Positions 52,796 to 61,854 of a stretch of 64,000 nucleotides of DNA are shown piece after piece. Below the pieces are notes generated by a model. That model was not told the origin of the DNA. It ran no database searches and saw nothing but the letters and a program-made list of their open reading frames with translations. Every line of letters begins with the position of its first letter. Positions within the stretch are counted from its first letter, which is position 1. The translations under genes were made by a program, and so were the position numbers. Origin of the DNA: JAHRVQ01 sp964548025 (lineage in GTDB: Bacteria; Pseudomonadota; Gammaproteobacteria; Pseudomonadales; Azotimanducaceae); the NCBI GenBank assembly GCA_964548025.1, contig CAZJRI010000007.1, forward strand, positions 1 through 64,000. The letters are read 5' to 3'.

Positions 52796-53245
52796 ATGCA
52801 GGTAATATTATTGGAGAATATAGGGAACCTTGGTGAGCTGGGCGATCAGGTTTCAGTGAAAGCAGGATATGGGCGGAACTTCCTTATCCCTCAACACAAA
52901 GCGGTTCCGGCGACTGAAGAAAATATCGAAACTTTTGAAGCAAGGCGCGCAGAATTACAGGGCCGTGCTGATAAAAAACTGGCCGAAGCAAGAGAAAGGG
53001 CTGAACAGATTTCGGCATTGGATATCACGCTGGCCACACGTGCCGGTGAAGAAGGCAAACTGTTCGGTTCGATTACCGTAAGAGATATTGCAGACGCTGC
53101 AAGCTCACGTGGTGTGACCATTGAAAAGGGTGAAGTAAAAATGCCTCAGGGTCCTATCCGCGAATTAGGTGAGTTTGAAATCAGCATCCAATTGCATCCT
53201 GAAGTAACCACCCAACTGAAGCTTGGTGTCATAGCTGAGGAATAG
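52796..53245 (+). CDS. rplI: 50S ribosomal protein L9
   Basis: L9 has two globular domains joined by a long helix and helps keep the reading frame. The 149-residue protein starts MQVILLENIGNLGELGDQVSVKAGYGRNFLIPQHKAVPAT, the N-terminal RNA-binding signature, followed by the connecting helix (about 41-75) and the C-domain (GKLFGSITVRDIADAA...GEFEISIQLHPEV). It starts one base after the yybS stop and is followed by an intergenic hairpin. Confidence 0.97.
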   Translation: MQVILLENIGNLGELGDQVSVKAGYGRNFLIPQHKAVPATEENIETFEARRAELQGRADKKLAEARERAEQISALDITLATRAGEEGKLFGSITVRDIADAASSRGVTIEKGEVKMPQGPIRELGEFEISIQLHPEVTTQLKLGVIAEE

Positions 53246-53250
53246 GCAAC

Positions 53251-53300
53251 CAGTCAGCCGACAGCAACGGACCCTGCTGCTGTTATTGAATGACTGACTG
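53251..53300 (+). terminator. Nested hairpin after rplI (weak terminator candidate)
   Basis: Outer arms CAGTCAG (53251-53257) and CTGACTG (53294-53300) enclose inner arms ACAGCA (53261-53266) and TGCTGT (53278-53283), 5 bp after the rplI stop. No T-run follows, so termination is uncertain. Confidence 0.45.
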
Positions 53301-53340
53301 AATTGTAATCATCTCTGTCTGTCGAAATGCAATAGCAGGT

Positions 53341-53412
53341 GGACCTGCCGCAGGTCCGCCCGCAACTCGAAACTCGCAATTCGAAACTCGCAACTCGAAA
53401 CTCGCAACTCGA
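53341..53412. repeat. Hairpin plus 14-bp tandem repeat array before dnaB
   Basis: GGACCTG-CCG-CAGGTCC at 53341-53357 is a perfect hairpin. Next comes GCAACTCGAAACTC repeated 3.6 times at 53362-53412 (second copy with one change). The 296-bp rplI-dnaB gap holds this, the rplI hairpin and nothing else I recognise. No T-run follows the hairpin. The repeat may be slippage or protein-binding sites upstream of the helicase gene. Confidence 0.85.
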
Positions 53413-53541
53413 TCCCGTCATCGTCATTTCTTTTCCAAAACGTTGACTTATTCACATCTTATGCAATGACATCGAAGCCGCTGTGCAGTAATCTTAATTG
53501 GTCTAGCCTTCCCTCTAATTAAAAGTATCGAGTTCGACAAT

Positions 53542-54912
53542 TTGGCCATTGCAAGTGACGACACCAGTACACTGGCGCTAAAAATTCCTCCTCATTCACT
53601 TGAAGCTGAGCGATCTGTACTCGGCGGTCTCATGCTGGAAGACAGGGCATGGGACAGTATTGCCGCGCTGATAACAGCGGAGGATTTTTATCGAAATGAT
53701 CATCGTGTGATCTTCCGGTGCATGAGTGATCTTGCCGAGCAGAACAAACCGCTGGATATCGTGACGATTTCTGAATCGCTGGATAACGTCAATGAGCTGA
53801 CGAATATCGGTGGCATCGCATATCTCTCTGAACTGGCCAGTAGCACACCAACCGCTTCAAATATCAAAGCCTATGCGGAGATTGTCGTTGAGCGAGCCAC
53901 CGTCAGAAATCTGATCTCTGTGGCACATGAGATTGCAGACAGTGGGTTTAATCCTCTGGGCAGAGGCGCCAACGAACTCATCGATCTGGCTGAATCCAGG
54001 GTTTTCAAGATAGGCGATAATCGTCCCTCCCGGGGGGGACCTCTTGCAGTAAAGCCATTGTTGACCAAGGCAGTACAGCGCATTGACGAATTGTTTCAGA
54101 CCAAGGGCGCTCTAACTGGCTTGAGTACCGGGTTTCGGGAAGTCGATGAAATGACAATGGGCTTACAGAAAGGTGACATGATTGTGGTCGCCGGTAGACC
54201 TTCGATGGGCAAGACCTCCTTCGCTATGAATATCGCAGAGAGTGCCGTTATTTCAGGCGAAAAACCCGTACTCGTATTCAGCATGGAGATGCCGGCAGAC
54301 TCCCTCATTATGCGCATGCTGTCTTCACTTGGACGGATAGATCAGTCAAAGATTCGCAGCGGTCAGCTTGGTGATGAAGATTGGCCGCGACTCACTTCTG
54401 CGGTTACGCTACTAAACGATAAACCGCTACTGGTGGATGATACAGCGGCGTTGTCACCTAATGAAATTCGTTCGAGGGCAAGGAGAGTCGTCAGGGAATA
54501 CGGTGAGCTTGGGCTCATCGTTGTTGACTATATTCAGTTGATGGAAATCACCGGCGGCTCCGAAAATCGTGCCACTGAAATATCCGAAATCAGTCGGTCA
54601 CTGAAAGGCATCGCAAAGGAATTTGACTGTCCGATAATAGCATTGTCCCAGTTGAACAGGGGTTTGGAACAGCGACCAGACAAACGACCGGTCATGTCTG
54701 ATCTTCGAGAATCCGGCGCGATTGAGCAGGATGCCGATGTCATCATGGCGATCTATCGCGACGAGGTTTATCACGAAGATGCTGAAAAAGGCGTCGCTGA
54801 AATCATTATCTTAAAGCAACGTAACGGACCTATTGGTCGTCGTAAGCTCGCATTTGTTGGTCAGTACACCAAGTTTGAAGATTTGGCAATTGGCTACGAA
54901 GACTATATATAA
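53542..54912 (+). CDS. dnaB: Replicative DNA helicase DnaB
   Basis: DnaB is the hexameric 5'-3' helicase at the replication fork. The 456-residue protein has the N-terminal primase-interacting domain (PPHSLEAERSVLGGLML), a linker and the RecA-like core: Walker A GRPSMGKTSFAMN at about 218-230, FSMEMPA, LIVVDYIQLM (Walker B) and the SQLNRGLEQRPDKRPVMSDLRESG arginine-finger region. There is no intein. The start is TTG at 53542 with a weak ribosome-binding site. alr follows after 12 bp, as in Pseudomonas. Confidence 0.95.
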   Translation: MAIASDDTSTLALKIPPHSLEAERSVLGGLMLEDRAWDSIAALITAEDFYRNDHRVIFRCMSDLAEQNKPLDIVTISESLDNVNELTNIGGIAYLSELASSTPTASNIKAYAEIVVERATVRNLISVAHEIADSGFNPLGRGANELIDLAESRVFKIGDNRPSRGGPLAVKPLLTKAVQRIDELFQTKGALTGLSTGFREVDEMTMGLQKGDMIVVAGRPSMGKTSFAMNIAESAVISGEKPVLVFSMEMPADSLIMRMLSSLGRIDQSKIRSGQLGDEDWPRLTSAVTLLNDKPLLVDDTAALSPNEIRSRARRVVREYGELGLIVVDYIQLMEITGGSENRATEISEISRSLKGIAKEFDCPIIALSQLNRGLEQRPDKRPVMSDLRESGAIEQDADVIMAIYRDEVYHEDAEKGVAEIIILKQRNGPIGRRKLAFVGQYTKFEDLAIGYEDYI

Positions 54913-54924
54913 GATTGATATCTC

Positions 54925-55992
54925 TTGGTGAAGAGAGTGGCTCTACCGACAAGTAACTCCCCAGGCGCGATTATCCACCTGGCAAATATCCAGCGTAATT
55001 TTGAACTAATCCGATCACTGTCCCCCAACAGTCAAACGATGGTGGTGGTCAAGGCTAATGCGTATGGGCATGGCGCAACCAGGATTTGTGAGCAACTCCC
55101 GGAAGCTGATGCATTTGCCGTAGCACGGGTTTGTGAAGCCGTCGAATTACGCGAATCAGGCATCACCCATCGGCTGGTAGTACTTGAGGGATTTATTGAT
55201 AACGAAGAGCAAAAAATCTGTCATGATTTTGACTTGATTCCTGTCATACATAGCGAATATCAGCTTCAGATGCTGGACCCGACTTTATCGGTATGGCTTA
55301 AGGTCAATTCCGGCATGTCCCGACTGGGATTCAGTATCGAAGAACTGGGGCTGATTTCGGCACAGGCTCAGGGAAAAAACATAATTGGCTTGATGAGTCA
55401 CCTTGCGAATGCAGGTGACAATAAAAGTGACAAGCGACAACTTGAAATGTTCACTCATTTTTCTCAGCAACTCTCACTGCCGGGAGACAAAAGTCTTGCC
55501 AATTCCGGTGGGATTATGTCATTTCCCGAATCTCACCTGGACTGGATCAGACCCGGTATTGCGATCTATGGCGGTTCACCCTTTTCCGCCAGAGATGAAA
55601 GACTCAAAGCCGGTATGACCCTAACCGCGCCTGTTCTTGCCATTAACCGACTAAAAAAAGGCGATAGCATAGGCTATGGTGGCACCTGGACTGCTGAAAA
55701 ACCCTGTAGAGTGGCAGTCGTCGGCCTGGGGTATGCCGACGGGTATCCCAGAGAAATGCCGGAAGGGACGCCGGTTTTGCTTGGTGAGTATCGTCGGCGT
55801 CTGATAGGTCGTATATCGATGGATATGAGTTTTGTCGAACTTGAAGATGACGATAGAACAAAACCGGGAGATCCGGTGATCTTCTGGGGCGAAGAATTAT
55901 CAATCGATGAGATCGCCGCTCGTGGAAATACAATAAGCTACACACTAATGTCGGGTTTGACGACAAGGGTGCAAAGGATCTATCGGAACTAG
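54925..55992 (+). CDS. alr: Alanine racemase
   Basis: Alr makes D-alanine for peptidoglycan. The 355-residue fold-type III PLP enzyme has the PLP lysine in VVVKANAYGHG (K43), WLKVNSGMSRLGF, SNSGG-like NSGGIMSF, RPGIAIYG and the second-domain catalytic Tyr in SIGYGGTW. The metal-free ISMDMSFVEL is typical. Two in-frame starts exist (TTG 54925, GTG 54928) and a GTG at 54937; I keep the first, with low certainty. It is 12 bp after dnaB and 16 bp before radA. Confidence 0.94.
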   Translation: MVKRVALPTSNSPGAIIHLANIQRNFELIRSLSPNSQTMVVVKANAYGHGATRICEQLPEADAFAVARVCEAVELRESGITHRLVVLEGFIDNEEQKICHDFDLIPVIHSEYQLQMLDPTLSVWLKVNSGMSRLGFSIEELGLISAQAQGKNIIGLMSHLANAGDNKSDKRQLEMFTHFSQQLSLPGDKSLANSGGIMSFPESHLDWIRPGIAIYGGSPFSARDERLKAGMTLTAPVLAINRLKKGDSIGYGGTWTAEKPCRVAVVGLGYADGYPREMPEGTPVLLGEYRRRLIGRISMDMSFVELEDDDRTKPGDPVIFWGEELSIDEIAARGNTISYTLMSGLTTRVQRIYRN

Positions 55993-56008
55993 TTAGATAT
56001 ACACAGAA

Positions 56009-57370
56009 ATGGCTAAAACAAAAACAGTATATGTCTGTGGTGATTGCGGCTCCGAATTTGCCAAGTGGCAAGGTCAGTGCAACGATTGCAAGCAATGGAA
56101 TACGCTATCGCGATTGACCATAGACAGCGCAACCTCGCAAGCGCGGCGCAAGGGATTCGCAGGACAACTGGAACAGGCTCAGTTATTGTCAGAGGTCTCA
56201 TCGACAGATGTTCAGCGAATCACAACCGGTATCGAAGAATTTGACCGGGTTCTGGGTGGTGGTCTGGTTCCGGGATCGGCAGTACTCATTTCTGGGGATC
56301 CGGGTGCTGGTAAGAGTACCTTGTTGATTCAGATCATGTGTGAACTCGCCCGCCAGCATTCGGCGCTCTATATAACTGGTGAAGAAAGTCTCGCTCAGAT
56401 TGCGATGCGAGCCAAACGATTACAACTGCCGATCGACGATCTTAAAGTGATGGCACAAACAAATGTTGAGTCAATTATCGCGACCTGGGAAGAGATAAAA
56501 CCTCGATTGATTGTGATCGACTCAATTCAGGTAATGTACCTCTCTGAAGTCGACTCTGCGCCGGGAGGCGTGTCGCAGGTTAGAGAAAGTGCATCTGTTC
56601 TGATTCAACAGGCGAAGAAAACGAATACCATCTTGTTGCTGGTGGGTCATGTCACCAAGGAAGGTAATCTCGCTGGCCCCAGGGTTTTGGAACATATGAT
56701 CGATTGTTTTGTAATGTTGGATGGCGAGCAGGATGCCAGATACCGTACCTTGAGAAGCAGCAAGAATCGTTTTGGTGCGGTAAATGAGCTGGGCATTTTT
56801 GCGATGACTGAGAAAGGCCTGATTGAAGTTTCAAATCCCTCGGCGATATTCCTGTCCAGGGGTGAAACACCAACGCCCGGTTCAATAGTCATGGTGGTCT
56901 GGGAAGGTACCCGTCCACTGCTGGTTGAGGCACAGGCATTGGTTGACAGTAGTGCACTCGGAAATCCCAGACGGGTTGCTGTCGGCTTTGAACAAAATCG
57001 CCTGGCCATGTTGCTTGCCGTGTTGCATCGCCATGGCGGATTGCAGGTTGGTGATCAGGATGTTTTTGTAAATGCGGTGGGTGGTATTCGCGTTTCTGAA
57101 ACCAGCAGCGATCTGGCATTGCTTCTTGCGGTGGTATCTAGTCTCAGAAATAAAGTCCTGCCGATGGATATGATCTGCTTCGGTGAGGTAGGACTTTCGG
57201 GAGAAATCAGGCCTGTACCGAACGGCCAGGAGAGAATTCGCGAGGCGGCCAAACACGGGTTCACCAGGGCGATCGTACCCAGGGCGAATCTACCCCGACA
57301 GCCAATTAATGGCATGTCGGTGACGGGTGTAGGCAAGTTGTCCGATGCCCTGCAGGCGATTGATGAATAG
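56009..57370 (+). CDS. radA: DNA repair protein RadA
   Basis: RadA is a RecA-like helicase that processes recombination branches. The 453-residue protein has an N-terminal zinc finger (C10, C13, C24, C27 in VCGDCGS...GQCNDCKQW), a RecA core with Walker A GDPGAGKSTLL, TGEESLAQIAMRA and Walker B LIVIDSIQVM, the RadA-specific KNRFG motif, and a C-terminal Lon-like domain. Length matches the family. It follows alr by 16 bp. Confidence 0.96.
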   Translation: MAKTKTVYVCGDCGSEFAKWQGQCNDCKQWNTLSRLTIDSATSQARRKGFAGQLEQAQLLSEVSSTDVQRITTGIEEFDRVLGGGLVPGSAVLISGDPGAGKSTLLIQIMCELARQHSALYITGEESLAQIAMRAKRLQLPIDDLKVMAQTNVESIIATWEEIKPRLIVIDSIQVMYLSEVDSAPGGVSQVRESASVLIQQAKKTNTILLLVGHVTKEGNLAGPRVLEHMIDCFVMLDGEQDARYRTLRSSKNRFGAVNELGIFAMTEKGLIEVSNPSAIFLSRGETPTPGSIVMVVWEGTRPLLVEAQALVDSSALGNPRRVAVGFEQNRLAMLLAVLHRHGGLQVGDQDVFVNAVGGIRVSETSSDLALLLAVVSSLRNKVLPMDMICFGEVGLSGEIRPVPNGQERIREAAKHGFTRAIVPRANLPRQPINGMSVTGVGKLSDALQAIDE

Positions 57371-57460
57371 GACCAGCTCATTCAAGTATCCCATCCTGAC
57401 GGAATGTTTTTAGCGCTTTACTCGGTCTGAGTAGTTAAGACTCTGAGAGAAAGCGAAAAT

Positions 57461-58393
57461 ATGAAACCACTAATTGCCTTCTGCACCCTGGTATTCACAT
57501 TACTCGGTTGTTCCAGCGAGCAATACGATTTTTCGGATTACCAGCAAATATTACCCCGGGGAGGCATCCCGGCTATAACTGAACCCCGGTACGTCTCTGC
57601 CGATGAAGCCGGAATCAGAGACGAGAGTTATGTGCTTGGCATAGTGGTTGAAGGGCAGGCGAGAGCCTATAGCCTGAATCTGCTGAATAATCATGAGGTC
57701 GTCAATGACCAGATAGGCGCATTGCCATTTGCAGCGGTCTGGTGACCCCTGGCCAACACTGGCGTCGTGTACGACAGAAGATATGATGGCAAGGTGCTTA
57801 CGTTTGAGGCTTCAGGCGGGCTGATCAACAGCTCTTTAGTACTTCAGGATCGTGAGACAGACAGTTATTGGGCGATTATGCGAGCGAAGAGTCTGAATGG
57901 TGAGTTGGCCGGTACCCCCATGAAAGAAATTGCCGTCAACAGAAAGATGACCTGGAAGAACTGGCGAGAGGCGCATCCCGATACACTGGTTCTAAGCGTT
58001 AATGGCGTTGAGGATCAGGCGCAGGGTTACGATCAGTATTTTAGCTCCAGTCAGGGTTTCCGTGGCAGCCGGGCAGAAGACGCAAGACTTTCGACAAAGG
58101 CGCCAATATTTGCATTCAGGATCAACAATCATCCCTACGCTGTTAGTTATGATTCGATTATTGGCGGTCAGGACTTTGATATTGGTGATAGCAGGGTATT
58201 TTTCTACCGATCTGAATCAGACGGCCTACATGATTCTACATTGGCCTATATCGGAGATATGCACACAGATTGTGAATTTGAAATGACCCTGGGTTCGTTC
58301 ACTGGTACAGATTGTCCCGTACCTTTAATTGGATTCGACACCTTCTGGTATAACTGGAGTCTGAACAATCCGGATACTGAACTTCTGAAGTGA
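57461..58393 (+). CDS. DUF3179 lipoprotein with an in-frame TGA at the conserved Cys (candidate selenoprotein or recent pseudogene)
   Basis: Residues 1-17 (MKPLIAFCTLVFTLLGC) form a lipoprotein signal with lipobox LLGC and Cys17 as the likely lipidated residue. A TGA at 57743-57745 (codon 95) interrupts the frame after ALPFAAVW. The same frame then continues for 215 codons: PLANTGVVYDRRYDGKVLTF, ASGGLINSSLVLQDRETDSYW and on to TDCPVPLIGFDTFWYNW. In DUF3179 proteins, as I recall the family, this place reads T[YW]CPLCN[ST]G, so the TGA replaces the first Cys of the CPLC motif; the second Cys is Ala here. A short hairpin (GUCG-UGUA-CGAC) begins 18 nt after the TGA, a possible weak bacterial SECIS. 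Without Sec insertion only 94 residues are made. Function of the family is unknown. Confidence 0.7.
57764..57775 (+). promoter_or_regulatory. Short hairpin downstream of the in-frame TGA (SECIS-like candidate)
   Basis: GTCG (57764-57767), loop TGTA, CGAC (57772-57775). The loop begins 22 nt after the TGA and has G as its second base, within the range for bacterial selenocysteine insertion elements. The stem is only 4 bp and a rival GCCA/TGGC hairpin lies at 57752-57763, so the evidence is weak. Confidence 0.25.
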
Positions 58394-58409
58394 AACCTTA
58401 AGTTATTGA

Positions 58410-60080
58410 TTACGCCAGTTTTTTGTGTCGCACTCTTGTCGGGATGATTCCCTGGTCTCCCAATCGTTTCTTATGATCCTCCTCGTATTCGGAGTAGTTG
58501 CCGTCGAACCAGACAATCTGGCCATCATCTTCGAATGCGAGCATATGGGTTGCGATTCTGTCCAGAAACCATCTGTCGTGTGATATCACCATGATAGTTC
58601 CTGGAAACGCTTCAATGGCATCTTCAAGTGCTCTTAGTGTTTCAACATCAAGATCGTTGGTTGGTTCGTCCAGCAGTAGAAAGTTTGCGCCTTTTTTAAG
58701 TAGTTTGGCTAAATGGACTCGATTGCGTTCACCACCCGATAAATCCCGTACAAGTTTCTGCTGATCGGCACCTTTGAAATTAAACCGACTCACATAACCA
58801 CGGGACGAGGTTTCATATTTTCCGATCTGAAGTAATTCGTTGCCTTCGGAGATCTCTTCCCAGACATTCTTGTCGTCTGAGAGTGATTCCCGACTCTGGT
58901 CAACGTATCCAAGTTCTACGGTCTCACCAAGCCTGACTGTACCGCTGTCAGGCTGTTCCTCGCCACAGATCATTCTGAACAGCGTCGTTTTACCTGCACC
59001 ATTACCACCTATGATGCCGACGATAGCGCCTTTGGGTACGGATAGACTCAGGTCATCAAGAAGAAGTTCATTATTAAAACCCTTGCTGACGTGCTCCAGC
59101 TCAAGAACGACGTCACCCAATCTCGGCCCGGGTGGAATATAGAGTTCGAGCGTCTCATTGCGGGACTGAAAGTCCTGGGAATTGAGTTCTTCAAAACGGG
59201 CCAGTCTTGCCTTGTTCTTTGCCTGCCTCGCCTTTGGTTGGGTTCTTACCCACTCAAGTTCGGTTTTGATTGATCTTTGCCTTGCGACTTCCCTTTTTTC
59301 TTCTATTTCGAGTCTTTTCTCTTTTGCCTCGAGCCAGGCAGAGTAGTTGCCCTCGTACGGTATTCCATAGCCGCGATCGAGCTCCAGAATCCAGCCCGCG
59401 GCATTATCCAGAAAATATCGGTCGTGGGTGATGGCGACCACAGTGCCGGGAAAATCCTGCAGAAAGCGCTCGAGCCAGGCCACACTTTCAGCGTCCAGGT
59501 GATTGGTTGGTTCATCCAGCAGTAGCATATCCGGATTTGACATCAGCAATCGGCAGAGTGCGACTCGCCGGCGCTCACCACCTGAAAGTCTGGTAACGTC
59601 AGAATCGTAATCCGGCAATCGTAGTGCGTCGGCGGCGATCTCAATTTTCCTTTCGAGATCCCATCCGTCCATGGCATCAATCTTGAGCTGTAGTTCTCCC
59701 TGGCGCTCCAGCAGGTCAGACATCTCGTCATCCGACATGGGTTCAGCGAACTTGTCACTGATATTGTTAAACTCGTCGACGAGATCTTTTGTCTCCCTGA
59801 CACCATCTTCCACATTCCCGCGCACATCTTTATCGGGGTCGAGTTCAGGTTCCTGCGGCAAAAATCCGACATTCAGATCGGGTTGTGGTCTTGCCTCGCC
59901 AAGAATGTCGGTATCCAGACCTGCCATGATCCGAAGCAGGGTAGATTTCCCTGCGCCATTCAGACCGAGAACGCCGATCTTGGCTCCTGGAAAAAAAGAA
60001 AGTGAAATATCCTTCAGAATAGTTCGGTTCGGTGGGACAACCTTCCCAACGCCGGACATGGTATAGACGTATTGCGCCAT
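58410..60080 (-). CDS. ettA: Energy-dependent translational throttle protein EttA (ABC-F)
   Basis: EttA is an ABC-F ATPase that binds the ribosomal E site and holds early elongation when energy is low. The 556-residue protein opens MAQYVYTMSGVGKVVPPNR, typical of EttA. It has two ABC domains, each with Walker A (GLNGAGKSTLL; GGNGAGKTTLF), signature (LSGGERRRVAL; LSGGERNRVHL) and Walker B (MLLLDEPTNHLD; FLLLDEPTNDLD). The P-site tRNA interaction linker rich in charged residues (about 240-300) is between them. No membrane part is present. Convergent with the DUF3179 gene (16 bp) and divergent from nrdR. Confidence 0.96.
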   Translation of the reverse strand: MAQYVYTMSGVGKVVPPNRTILKDISLSFFPGAKIGVLGLNGAGKSTLLRIMAGLDTDILGEARPQPDLNVGFLPQEPELDPDKDVRGNVEDGVRETKDLVDEFNNISDKFAEPMSDDEMSDLLERQGELQLKIDAMDGWDLERKIEIAADALRLPDYDSDVTRLSGGERRRVALCRLLMSNPDMLLLDEPTNHLDAESVAWLERFLQDFPGTVVAITHDRYFLDNAAGWILELDRGYGIPYEGNYSAWLEAKEKRLEIEEKREVARQRSIKTELEWVRTQPKARQAKNKARLARFEELNSQDFQSRNETLELYIPPGPRLGDVVLELEHVSKGFNNELLLDDLSLSVPKGAIVGIIGGNGAGKTTLFRMICGEEQPDSGTVRLGETVELGYVDQSRESLSDDKNVWEEISEGNELLQIGKYETSSRGYVSRFNFKGADQQKLVRDLSGGERNRVHLAKLLKKGANFLLLDEPTNDLDVETLRALEDAIEAFPGTIMVISHDRWFLDRIATHMLAFEDDGQIVWFDGNYSEYEEDHKKRLGDQGIIPTRVRHKKLA

Positions 60081-60211
60081 GGATCAGACTCAAAAAGGAG
60101 ACATTCTATCAAAGCGGATGAGAATTTCCCGGTTGGCTTATTAATGCCTTGCCAGGAAGGTACAGTGGAGATTCCCGGGCCTTGATCCGGTGTACAGTTC
60201 CCGTCACAAGG

Positions 60212-60230
60212 TGCTGATCACTGATCAGCA
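60212..60230. promoter_or_regulatory. Perfect 19-bp palindrome between ettA and nrdR
   Basis: TGCTGATCA and TGATCAGCA, 9-bp arms around a single C, lie 51 bp before the nrdR GTG and 131 bp before the divergent ettA start. A symmetric site of this size suits a dimeric repressor or activator. It does not resemble an NrdR box. The rest of the 201-bp spacer shows nothing I recognise. Confidence 0.6.
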
Positions 60231-60281
60231 GTTGATCTCCTAATAGAGTAGAATACGCGCAATTCAGCCTGGGAAAATATT

Positions 60282-60749
60282 GTGTTCTGCCCGTTTTGCT
60301 CAGATAGTGAGACCAAAGTAATAGACTCGCGTCTGGTTGCCGAAGGTGACCAGGTACGCAGGCGTCGTGAATGTCAGGAATGCGGTGAACGATTCACTAC
60401 TTTCGAGACAGCCGAACTGGTATTACCAAGAGTTATCAAGTCAAACGGCAGTCGTCAGCCTTTCGATGAGGAAAAGCTGCGTACAGGCATTTTGCGAGCG
60501 ATTGAGAAGCGACCAGTGAGCTTCGAAACTGTTGAATCAATGTTAAACAGAATCAAGCACGAACTAAGGGCAACTGGTGAAAGGGAGATTAAAACACGTC
60601 AGGTAGGTGAACTTGTCATGGACGAACTGCGTCAGTTGGATGATGTTGCCTATGTGAGGTTTGCTTCTGTTTACCGGAGCTTCCAGGATATTGATGAGTT
60701 CAGAGAAGAAATAGACAGGTTGCGGGAATCCAGTAACGACGATGTCTGA
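60282..60749 (+). CDS. nrdR: Transcriptional repressor NrdR
   Basis: NrdR represses ribonucleotide reductase genes in response to (d)ATP. The 155-residue protein has a zinc ribbon (CPFC near residue 3 and CQEC near 31) and the ATP-cone domain (LVLPRVIKSNGSRQPFDEEKLRTGILRAIEKRPV). The start is GTG at 60282, giving FCPFC, where relatives read MxCPFC. It overlaps ribD by 8 bp and heads the nrdR-ribD-ribH-nusB-thiL-pgpA run. Confidence 0.96.
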   Translation: MFCPFCSDSETKVIDSRLVAEGDQVRRRRECQECGERFTTFETAELVLPRVIKSNGSRQPFDEEKLRTGILRAIEKRPVSFETVESMLNRIKHELRATGEREIKTRQVGELVMDELRQLDDVAYVRFASVYRSFQDIDEFREEIDRLRESSNDDV

Positions 60750-61854
60750 TCTTGATGCAACATTCATGGCTAGCGCATTAAGGGAAGCTGAGAAAGGGCT
60801 CTATACAGCTCAGCCTAATCCCCGGGTAGGCTGCGTGCTGGTAAAAGATGACAGAATCATCGGATCCGGGTTTCACCTGAAAACGGGCACCGCACATGCC
60901 GAGGCAATGGCACTTGAAGCAGCCGGAGACTTGGCAAGAGGCAGCGTTGCCTATGTTACGCTTGAACCCTGTAGTTTTGAGGGACGAACCCCATCCTGTG
61001 CAGATGCATTAATAAGTGCCGGGGTGGAGCGGGTTGTATTTGCGATGGCCGATCCACACCCCAAGAATTGTGGCATGGGCTTGAAGAAGTTGAGAGACGC
61101 GGGTATCAAGGTTTGCGGACCTGTACTTGAAGATTCGGCCCGATTACTCAATCCCGGTCATATAAGTAAATTTCAACGGGGTTTACCATTTGTCAGACTG
61201 AAACTGGCCATGTCTCTAGATGGCAAGACCGCACTTGCCAACGGAGAGAGCAGGTGGATTACCGGTGAAGCAGCCAGGCGCGATGTACAGCGCCTGCGCG
61301 CCAGAAGCTCGGCGATTGTCACAGGTGTACAAACAGTTGTTGATGATGATCCATCTCTGAACGTTCGCCCGGATGAAATTGATATCGAGCAGGCCCTGCT
61401 GTCGAGTGAAATTGAAAGAAAGATTGTCGTTCTTGATCCTGAAATGAGAATCCCGTCTTCGTCGGGTCTTCTGGCGAATCGCGATACGATTCTGGCGACC
61501 CTGCCTGATCCCACAGATGCCCGGTCACTGGATGTCGAACTAATGCCATTGCCTGATGACGGCAATGGCAGGATTGATCTTACGGCACTGCTCAGAGAAC
61601 TGGCTGCGAGGGACTGTAATGAGGTGTTGTTTGAATGTGGTGCAACCCTGGGCGGGAGTTTGCTTAAAAATAACCTTGTTGATGAACTGGTAATTTACAT
61701 GGCGCCTAAACTCATGGGTAACTTGTCGAGATCTCTGGTTTCTCTCGGTGAGATCAAATCGATGAAGGATGTTCCGGATCTTGAATTTACTGATATAAGA
61801 AACCTGGGTGGTGATATCCGTATTACTGCCAAAATGAAATCTAAGGATAAATAA
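60742..61854 (+). CDS. ribD: Bifunctional diaminohydroxyphosphoribosylaminopyrimidine deaminase / 5-amino-6-ribosylaminouracil reductase
   Basis: RibD performs the second and third steps of riboflavin synthesis. The N-terminal deaminase has the zinc motif HAEAMAL and PCSFEGRTPSCADALI (about 50-90). The C-terminal NADPH reductase has LKLAMSLDGKTALANGESRWITG and FECGATLGGSLL. At 370 residues it matches E. coli RibD. It overlaps nrdR by 8 bp and ribH by 1 bp. ribE and ribBA, found next in Pseudomonas, are not here; E. coli has the same layout as this window. Confidence 0.95.
   Translation: MSDLDATFMASALREAEKGLYTAQPNPRVGCVLVKDDRIIGSGFHLKTGTAHAEAMALEAAGDLARGSVAYVTLEPCSFEGRTPSCADALISAGVERVVFAMADPHPKNCGMGLKKLRDAGIKVCGPVLEDSARLLNPGHISKFQRGLPFVRLKLAMSLDGKTALANGESRWITGEAARRDVQRLRARSSAIVTGVQTVVDDDPSLNVRPDEIDIEQALLSSEIERKIVVLDPEMRIPSSSGLLANRDTILATLPDPTDARSLDVELMPLPDDGNGRIDLTALLRELAARDCNEVLFECGATLGGSLLKNNLVDELVIYMAPKLMGNLSRSLVSLGEIKSMKDVPDLEFTDIRNLGGDIRITAKMKSKDK

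Noticed and set aside
53443..53466. TTGACT-like -35 box with TATGCA upstream of dnaB
   Set aside because: Spacing of 11 bp is wrong for a sigma-70 promoter.
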